Source of the DNA: Marisa cornuarietis
Taxonomy: Eukaryota > Mollusca > Gastropoda > Architaenioglossa > Ampullariidae
Reading direction: 5' to 3'
NCBI GenBank assembly: GCA_004794655.1
Contig: SMMW01000576.1
Span: 1,501,501-1,565,500, forward strand
Length of the DNA stretch: 64,000 bases
The notes under the pieces were generated by a model. It worked only from the letters and a program-made list of their open reading frames with translations. It had not been told where the DNA came from and ran no database searches. Shown here piece after piece: positions 56,870 to 64,000 of the stretch (positions within the stretch are counted from its first letter, which is position 1; every line of letters starts with the position of its first letter). A program made the position numbers and the translations under genes.

Positions 56870-59334
56870 ATGGTAACACAAACAATCTTTGTATTTATTT
56901 ATGTAGCCTACTTGTATTTGGTGTAGTTTTTTAAGAAAAGAAAATATTTGTTTCTGTGTAAACGTTCACACGCATTTTCTACGTAGTAGAAATGACTGCT
57001 AATTATTCGTTTTGCCCATTTGTCACATATGGTAGTGCAAATGTTACAAGACCTCAAAGTAGGGAAAAATCAGAAAGTATTTTCCAATAGTGTTTTTATT
57101 TTTTTAATAAGTGATCGATTGTAGATAAATTTGTAGATAAAGGATTTGTTGCAATGCGAGTCGATCCTAAGTCAGTGGTGACAGGTTAAACAGACCTGTG
57201 ACAGTTAAAAGTTAGTATAATCATTTAACTAATTTGTTCAAGGCGCACTTTGTTAAAATTTTCCTATAAGTAATTTGTAAAACGCCGTTTGCTGCAGTAA
57301 TAACTATGCAAGCCAAGAACTGAGCAAAGGACCATTTTCAGGTTGCATACATTCGTTAGACGCATTTGACTTTTTTCTTTTTTTTTAAAATAAAGTCAGC
57401 CTATCCCGGTAAAGATCAGAAGGCCCCTGCAGAAGATGCTCCCATTCACCGCATCCGTATCACCTTGACAAGTCGCAACGTAAAAAGCTTGGAGAAAGGT
57501 AATTGATTGCACAGTGACACCTCTGCCTGGTTTTGGACTATTGCCTTATAAATTCAGCTTTCGTGAATGTGACGCTTCCTAGTTGGTGCATATTTATTTT
57601 ATGCTTTTATGTATTATAGGCCTGTGATTACTGCCTTGTAAATCGACAAATGCAAAACCACAGTGGCATTAATTAAAGATGCTTGAACAGAGAGGAGTAA
57701 GACATGGAATTGTATGCCATTAATAAACTGCCTTTAACCCTCTTAGGCCTGGATAAAACAAAAACGACGCCTTAAAATTAAAAGTGGTGATGGTAAAACG
57801 GGGTCTTTTGTTTTATTTTGTTTTATTTTTTTAAATTTTGATATAGATCAAGAAACCTGTGCACATTTAGGAAGGAAAAGGCTTGAACTTTGCGATAAAA
57901 ATAATGTCAGCTGTCTATCTTCACTCTGGTGCCAGCAATAATCCAAGAAATTTCAGTGTCATGCTCACAATATTCACAAAAAATAAACTCACTTTTAAAC
58001 TGCTGTACAAGTTCAAATTTCACTGTTATTTATCCAAAACACACATAAAACTATTTACAGAGCATTTGTAGACAAGATGCCAAAACCTATTTACATCAAA
58101 TGAAATTAAAAAAAGGGGCATAAATACCTTCACAATCCCAGTCGCTCTCTAACTTGGATGCATTACTCGTAACGCTAAAAATGGATTGCATAACGCTGAA
58201 AATGGCTTCCGCCCCGTCTTCAAAAACTTCGTCTTGATTCAAGGCGCTAGATCTAATTTTTCACAGGTTCAAAAATTACAAGATGGCGAGCAAACGAAAA
58301 GACAAAGACTGCGGAGTGGAAAACAGTTTTCTGATTGGTTGATTTTTAAACAAATAAACCAATGGAAAAGTTTTCCTACGTTACCTCTATCAGAGCCACA
58401 GAGCTGGCTCTTCGGTCTCAGCGGGTTATGAACAGGGTAACGAGGATATTTTGCAATGTTGAATTAAAATTAGGCCTGGCAGACAAGCCTTTAGCCATCT
58501 GAATAATGAATTTGTTCTTAAGCTGTTTCAAGAGATATGTTTTTCATTGAATTTCTTAATATCCATTTTCATTGCGTTTTTTCTGCATCATATTGCTTTT
58601 AATTTGTGTATCATACCGGAAGTACTTATGTCTTTAGTGTGTGCTGACCTGATCAAGGGTGCCAAAGATAAGCAGCTCAAGGTTAAAGGGCCCGTAAGAA
58701 TGCCAACCAAAGTTCTTCGCATCACAACTAGGAAGACCCCATGTGGTGAAGGATCCAAAACTTGGGATCGTTACCAGATGCGCATCCATAAGCGCATCAT
58801 TGATCTCCACAGTCCCTCAGAGATTGTGAAGCAGATTGTATCCTTTAATGTTTGCTTGTGCTGTAATCATGTTCATCCCAGTATTACATTAAATAATTAG
58901 ATTATTGTGTTTGCCTTCAGCAAAGGATTTTTTTCTCTTCCCCACTAACCATAGATAAAACAAAGTTAAAACTAACCTCATTGCTTTATTATTTTTGTAA
59001 GGTGGTTTGGTTTCCTTCTAGAAAATAGTCTTTAAATATTAGCAAATGTCTGTTCTGATTGTAAGGTTAGGCATGATCTTATTCTCTGTGATGTCTTGGA
59101 TGATGCTCCTCTTGCTAGTGGCTTAAGCTGTATTGTTGGATGCACGGTTCACTATATCAGCTGTTAGGAATAAGGTCAGTTTTTTTTTTCAAAGAAGTAA
59201 TTTAACCACACTTTGTGGACCTGCCTGTGCATATATTTTTTGAATTTTGAAAAGGGTCTTCCTTCACCCTTTCTCAGACATCGATCAGCATCGAACCAGG
59301 TGTAGAGGTGGAGGTGACCATTGCAGATGCCTAA
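56870..59334 (+). CDS. RPS20: 40S ribosomal protein S20 (uS10)
   Basis: Component of the small ribosomal subunit head in the cytosol. Exons: 56870-56872 (ATG only, followed directly by gtaaca), 57396-57498, 58638-58837, 59278-59334. The joined reading frame is 120 codons, close to the 119 of vertebrates. It contains [82 protein letters not shown] and the ending [11 protein letters not shown], an essentially complete match to eukaryotic S20. All junction phases agree. The variable N-terminus ([16 protein letters not shown]) is lineage specific. Intron 2 carries a small transposon-like insertion. It is transcribed divergently from TM9SF4. Confidence 0.97.
57737..58431. mobile_element. TTAA-type element in RPS20 intron 2
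   Basis: The left edge ttaaccctcttaggcc matches the terminus of the 11904-12152 element, and the interior block (atcaagaaacctgtgcacat, ggcttgaactttgcgataaa) is also shared with it. The right edge ctcagcgggttat is a weaker inverse of the left. No coding frame is recognised, although a chance frame spans 58186-58431. Confidence 0.45.
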
Positions 59335-59388
59335 ATGGGTGGCCTTTCTTGCAGCTTTGATGTGGTTGACATCAGCAGTGTGGTCAAT

Positions 59389-59405
59389 AATAAATTTTTA
59401 ATAAA
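59389..59405 (+). terminator. RPS20 polyadenylation signals
   Basis: Two AATAAA hexamers (59389-59394 and 59400-59405) lie 55-71 bp after the RPS20 stop codon, a normal distance for a short ribosomal-protein 3' UTR. Confidence 0.75.
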
Positions 59406-60284
59406 CTTACTTGTTTCCTTTGTTATGCCTTAGCATATTGTGTGCATGTTGAACAGAGTCACAGGAAACATAGCCAATGACCTATACAGTATTGAAAGGG
59501 GTGCTAAAATTTGCATGAAAGCTTAATCATTACAGAATTATTCTTAATTAAATAGTAGTCATTGATGTTGTAGATATAAGAATTGTTGCTAGCCCTCTTT
59601 TTTCAGAGATGTCACATCTGCAATGTGGGAACAGTTTTTTTAAAAGCAAACTTGGCAAAACATTCCCTATTACATGTATTGTGCGTGAACATGTTTATAA
59701 ATACTTTCTATGAAGATTGCCAGGAATGTACACTTTTTACAAAAGAGCATCATGCCTTTTACACTTGAGACTTCGTCCTTTGTTACTTTTAGTCTTCTCC
59801 AGTAACTTAAAGACAGTGGGCTGAAAGACGTTTAACATAAAATGTGTGAGTAGGCCAATCAAATTTTTACCATGAACTAGTATGCACCATTTCAGTGAAT
59901 TTTAAAAATCTGTTAACTCTGGCTACCCATAATCATGCACAATTCTTACCAGTAGTTAATTCAGTTGTGGGGAAGGGGCACTTGTAATGGATCTGCATCT
60001 TTTTTGATAAGGGTACCATTTTGCCTTATCTCTTTCACGGAATTCTGCAATTTTATTCTTACTTTAAATAAGATTGTGACATTTTTTCAGATTTTATTGT
60101 GATGAAATATATGCTCAATATGCATGGCTATCTTAATAAAGGTATTTTAAAGATTTTACTGGATGGTATTGTTTCATGCAAGTTTTTGTGTATCAAGCTG
60201 AAGATACCAACACAAATATGCAGGATTTATTAAATTATTTTCAACAGCAGCCAGTCAGTACATATAAATTATAAAATAATCAGT
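59406..60284. other. No gene recognised
   Basis: AT-rich sequence downstream of RPS20 with only short unrelated frames. Confidence 0.5.
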
Positions 60285-60936
60285 AATGAATCGAAGTGCA
60301 ATGGTGCAGACAGTTGCATCCAGAATGGCTAATTTTCAAAGCTACATTATGAAACCCAACAGTAAGTGTGTTCGCTAAAAGATTAGCTTTGCTGACCAAG
60401 TGTTTAACCTTTAATTTTGCTCAAGCAAATGTGCAGTTTGAGCACTATCATTTAAAGTGTCATAACCACCTTTCTCCCCTAAGAAAAAAAAGCCCCAAAA
60501 ATTGCGTGAAAAATTATCACAGATTTCCTGGGTTTTATTTAAAGAAATTTGGTAATATGTTTACTGGCCAGAAAATTGGATTTTATGATTCAACATGAGA
60601 TAAAAGATGGCAGAAAAACTGGATCTCTCCGAGGTGTTCTTATGTTTGATTCAGAAAACTTCTATCCACTATCATGCCAGTACTGCTCACAAAATGTTGC
60701 ACAGGACCAAAATCCATCAAGATGGTGAAGGTGACCGATTTGTTCTATCAAAGGAAAGCATCTGGTCTCTAATAATCAACCTATGCAACCAAGCTGATGA
60801 ATTAATTTTTTTTAATGTTGCCATTCCTGAGCAATGGCAACAAACTTACCAAAGTGGAGGGATGACTCTTGAAGGCCAAACAAGTTTGTCTTGCACCCCT
60901 AATGATAAGTCCATGGTGAACAGCACCAATATCTAA
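60285..60936 (+). other. Unidentified open frames
   Basis: A frame from 60285 (MNRSAMVQTVASRMANFQSY...) reaches a donor-like aca|gtaagtg at about 60361. Separately, 60607-60936 is open for 109 codons (MAEKLDLSEVFLCLIQK...). In a second frame over 60600-60720, RKTGSLRGVLMFDSENFYPL and a CQYC pair are followed by a stop, and joining it to the FVLSKESIWSLIINL part of the first frame would need a frameshift. The pattern could be a decayed single-copy exon or retrocopy of a zinc-binding or OB-fold protein. I cannot name a family. Confidence 0.25.
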
Positions 60937-61485
60937 TAGTGAATTCATTCAGTCATTAGATGTATTGGTTAAAGCTTAGTAAATTAATAATGTTAGAATA
61001 CCTTATATATAATTTAGGTGGACGAAGTAAAACAAGCTGGATGTCTCATTGGATTTGAGATGAATAAATAAGTATAAAAAAAAGTGTACTAAGAAATTGA
61101 AAGTGTGCAGGGAACGTGCTAACAGAGATTTTCATTACAAACAATATATTGTACATGTAAAGACGATTATTTTTCAGTGAAGTCATAGAACGAGGCTTTG
61201 GACGAAAAAGCTTCCGGGTTAGTCACATTCATTGTTTAAGCTCACCGAGCCTAGCAGCAAGAGGCTCAGCGTTAGTCTCGGTAGACAGACAGCAGTCCAC
61301 CAACAGTTAATTGTTAATAGGTCTGCGAGTCCACCTATACGCGTCCGTGGTCCTTCGGGCTGTTGTGCAGCGGACAGTATACCCAAGGGAAGTTAGCGGC
61401 ACACTATTATCGTTACTAGCTTATTATTTCCCTTTGAAGAAACGGCTGCCAGGGATAACTAACCTTGAAAGAGATAGAGGCAAAC

Positions 61486-61728
61486 ATGATTGCCTGGCTG
61501 TCAGAATACAAAACCGAGAACATTGTTCAACTGGAATCGGCACCTTTTCGCGAATGGAGGCTTAAATCGCAGCAAAAATTCAACGAAGTCTTAGTGGAAT
61601 GCCCTCGACCTCTTATGAAGATAAATGCCGTGGAAACAATGCGGAGTGATCGGCTAAGAGAATGCGGTGCAGCGGTACTCCACATGTATGGCGGAGATAC
61701 TTCTTCCAATCACGTGACCACAAAATGA
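61486..61728 (+). CDS. Hypothetical small protein or first exon (80 aa)
   Basis: Frame starts MIAWLSEYKTENIVQLESAP and ends at a tga at 61726-61728; it is CpG-richer than its surroundings and preceded by CpG-containing sequence (61320-61380). The second half of the frame lies in an inverted duplication whose other copy (62700-63090) is not open. No family recognised. It may be a real first exon or part of a repeat. Confidence 0.3.
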   Translation: MIAWLSEYKTENIVQLESAPFREWRLKSQQKFNEVLVECPRPLMKINAVETMRSDRLRECGAAVLHMYGGDTSSNHVTTK

Positions 61729-63090
61729 CGCAGTTTTGCACACGGCAAGCTCCGTCCTTCTTGTTCGCCTCCACTCGAATACTGTCCTCGTGACCTTGTC
61801 TCCACATCGGATGTACCCAATGACTACGTGCCATGTGCATGTAGATCACGTGCAACACTGCTGACAATCGCAGGAACACCTCGGCGCTTAAAGGTCAACT
61901 CGCTCGCTGAGCAAAAATCGCTGGATACAGAGCACAAAGTATCAGAAAAACATATTCCGGTGTTATTTTATGACAAAGAGACATGAGAGATTTTATATTA
62001 ATATATTTCTCTTAAGCACACCTGGATTTGTCGAGAAAACAGGAAGTGACGAAACGAACGTATTTCTTAAAATAGCTTCGTTTGCAGTTTGCACAAGCTG
62101 AAGTCCATGAGAAAAGATGCAACCCTCGGTAAAGGAAAACTGACCGGGACACATCGTGCTGTTGCTGAATGTTCTCTTCGACACTCAGATGGAATTAGTT
62201 TGTACTCATAAAGTAAATCCTAAAGATAATGGTAGCAAGCCCCAGTGGATTAACTTTGTTCAAACGTGCCATTCGAACTTGGTCCCCACACCCTACTCAA
62301 GAATTTGCTCAAAACATTTCAAAATCGCGTAAGAGAACCTCCAGTACAGGAGAGTATTTTTCCCCGCCTTCCTAGTTGCAGGTGAGAATGCCGATGTTTG
62401 AAAGCTTATATCTTTAAAATTAAGGATCATTATGTACTCATATTTTGGGAATTATTATTTTAAAACGAACTTAAGCTGATCATAAAGAAATAATGTTGCG
62501 AGCGAGTTGACCTTTTACTGCCAGCCTTCATTTATGTAGAGATCGGGGTTTAAGGGGAGGGGGATGTAATTTGTATGGCATAGAGTTGGGTCAATACAAT
62601 TAACAGTTATCATTCTATCACTAAAAATATGCTTTGTCCTTCAAAATTTGATTGAATTTATTTACATATTTTTGAAGAACCAAGTCAAATAAGGAAGAGT
62701 TACTGTGATTGTTTAAGCTCTCGTCAGTGTAGCACGTGATTCACATGCACGTTGCACGGCGTCTAGTCATCCCCTGTATCGTCTGTATGTGGAGACAAGG
62801 TCGAATGGGGGCTGAGCGGAGACAAGTGTTTTTCCGCTGACTCATAAGAACCAGTTCAAGCTTGTTCATAGTCGTCAACAGCGGAGGCACGCGCGGAGAA
62901 TAGAGCGTACCGTGTGCAAAACTGCGTCAGTTTGTGCGGTCATGTGGTTAAAAATAGACACCTCCACTAGATATGTGGAGGACAGTTGCACCGTATTCCC
63001 TCAGCCGAGCACTCCACACACTGTCTCCGCGAGATTAGAGTTATTTGTCGAGAAGGTCGAGCGCATTGCACAATGTTGTTAACTTCTGCC
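61569..63090. repeat. Large decayed inverted duplication
   Basis: Bases 61569-61880 and 62700-63090 are inverted copies. Shared landmarks: gacgcagttttgcacacgg (61728-61746) versus its inverse ccgtgtgcaaaactgcgtc; ccttgtctccacat versus atgtggagacaagg; gcatgtagatcacgtgcaac versus its inverse with few changes. Identity looks like 65-80 percent with indels. The spacer (61881-62699) contains a separate inverted-repeat element at 61891-62517. Confidence 0.7.
61891..62517. mobile_element. Inverted-repeat element, second copy of the 39829-40196 family
   Basis: Ends ttaaaggtcaactcgctcgc and gcgagcgagttgacctttta are inverted partners. The interior repeats the 39829-40196 element (gctgaatgttctcttcgaca, gagaatgccgatgttt, gcttatatctttaaaatta). 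TTAA is kept on the left and altered on the right. It inserted between the arms of the inverted duplication. Confidence 0.6.
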
Positions 63091-63826
63091 GTGATCTATG
63101 CCTCTAAACACTAAAAATAACAAATAACGGTTACAACCCAATAACTCTTAGACATAAGTATCGTCATTTTTATTTGCACTTTAAAAAAACTTCTGCACAC
63201 CTATTTTACACATCCGTTTATGCAGGCATGCATGTGTGTGAGAGAGAGTGTGAGAGAAAGAGATAGAGACCAACAGAATGGCGTGGAATCCATTACGAAA
63301 GGTTTTGGGTACATCTCGTTTCTAGCTTCATGGACCTTTGCTATGACAGGTCTACATAATGCAGCATTCTTCCTGGCTCTAGGTGTGACCCCCCAAAATA
63401 AAAAAAAATTGTAAGAAGCAGTTTACGCAAAATTTAAAATACTGTCTTACACACTGAATGTGTTTCTGTCTCCTTTACATCCTTACAAACCTACCGTCAT
63501 CCCCACAAAATATCTATGATAGCAATTTAGCAGGTGAATACAAAAGAGGAGAGTTTGTTGTCACGAAGCTGGTGATGAAGTCTGTCTGTCAAGTAGACCA
63601 ACAGTTCAAGGGACCGACCTTTCATCTTTTAGAACCGTGTGCATCGATAGACAAGATGTCATCGAGAAATGTGCGCAGATTAGATGGACTGCACTTACAA
63701 CCATTCTTGAAGGTCGTGTGCAAACGTCTGCTTATAGCTTCCATATAAACGTCGACGCGTGTGGAGCCCAAAGCATCCGTCTCTGGCAACAACGTTTTAT
63801 TGCAAGTCTCAAGCGTGACAACGACC

Positions 63827-63857
63827 ATGTCTTCTACCCAGGCATCCGCTAACCCTG
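63827..63857 (+). CDS. Possible first coding exon of a gene leaving the window
   Basis: An ATG in good context (acgaccatgt) encodes MSSTQASANPG and runs into a consensus donor (ctg|gtaagaaat). The upstream 300 bp is CpG-richer and has overlapping open frames on both strands (for example 63622-63882 on minus), so the coding frame is uncertain. No family recognised. Confidence 0.2.
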
Positions 63858-64000
63858 GTAAGAAATTTATCTTCTTTCGCAACAGTGCCGGCTGTGATAC
63901 TCGTAAGTTCTACGCACATTGCCGCCGCATATGTGTGACGAATTACAAACACATAACACTTTATCGAGCCCGCAGATGAAGACGAAGGAAAGTGGAGACT

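Noticed and set aside
58186..58431. 81-codon frame in RPS20 intron 2
   Set aside because: Lies in the TTAA-type element; no family resemblance and no splice sites linking it to RPS20.
59040..59165. Possible intronic snoRNA in RPS20 intron 3
   Set aside because: Ribosomal-protein introns often host snoRNAs and there is a gatgatg motif, but I could not find a matching D box, terminal stem or clear H/ACA boxes.
1..64000. CRISPR arrays, prokaryotic operons, phage or toxin systems
   Set aside because: None seen; all supported genes are split eukaryotic genes and the repeats are transposon-derived.

Overview
The window is AT-rich animal nuclear DNA with split genes, GT-AG introns, many decayed transposons and no prokaryotic or phage genes. 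The ribosomal protein S20, TM9SF4 and Patched-domain sequences are clearly metazoan. The mix of a tRNA-derived SINE with a molluscan look, RTE and Rex/L2-type LINEs, hAT, piggyBac-like and P-element-like pieces suggests a lophotrochozoan invertebrate, probably a mollusc. That last step is inference.

Three real protein genes can be reconstructed exon by exon. (1) A Patched-domain (RND/SSD family) membrane protein lies on + from 8029 to 25728: 19 coding exons, 893 codons, every splice phase consistent. (2) TM9SF4 lies on - from 56504 down to 38136: 20 coding exons located, with one short exon of about 28 codons not found. (3) RPS20 lies on + from 56870 to 59334: 4 coding exons, 120 codons. TM9SF4 and RPS20 start 365 bp apart in opposite directions and probably share a divergent promoter. 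The Patched-domain gene and TM9SF4 are tail to tail, separated by about 12 kb.

Region by region: 1-8000 is a transposon patchwork (LINE tail, P-element-like transposase remnant, tRNA-SINE, and an hAT-type element with a perfect 8-bp target duplication that carries a younger LINE tail). 8000-25730 is the Patched-domain gene; its introns hold a foldback TTAA element, LINE fossils, an hAT fossil and a fragment of an SLC1 glutamate-transporter-like sequence. 27150-29045 is an hAT-like element that contains a second inverted-repeat element with arms made of a GTCGAA-rich tandem motif, which in turn splits a tRNA-like sequence. 29300-38100 has no recognisable gene. 38136-56504 is TM9SF4, with piggyBac-type, hAT, RTE and several inverted-repeat elements in its introns. 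56505-59405 is the promoter and RPS20. 59400-64000 holds unidentified open frames and a decayed inverted duplication of about 1.5 kb.

I see no operon-like or defence-like system. The most unusual material is the layered inverted-repeat elements, the transporter fragment inside a LINE, and the inverted duplication near the right end. The genes do not form one pathway: TM9SF4 is an endomembrane sorting protein, RPS20 is part of the small ribosomal subunit, and the Patched-domain protein is a predicted lipid or sterol transporter-like membrane protein.
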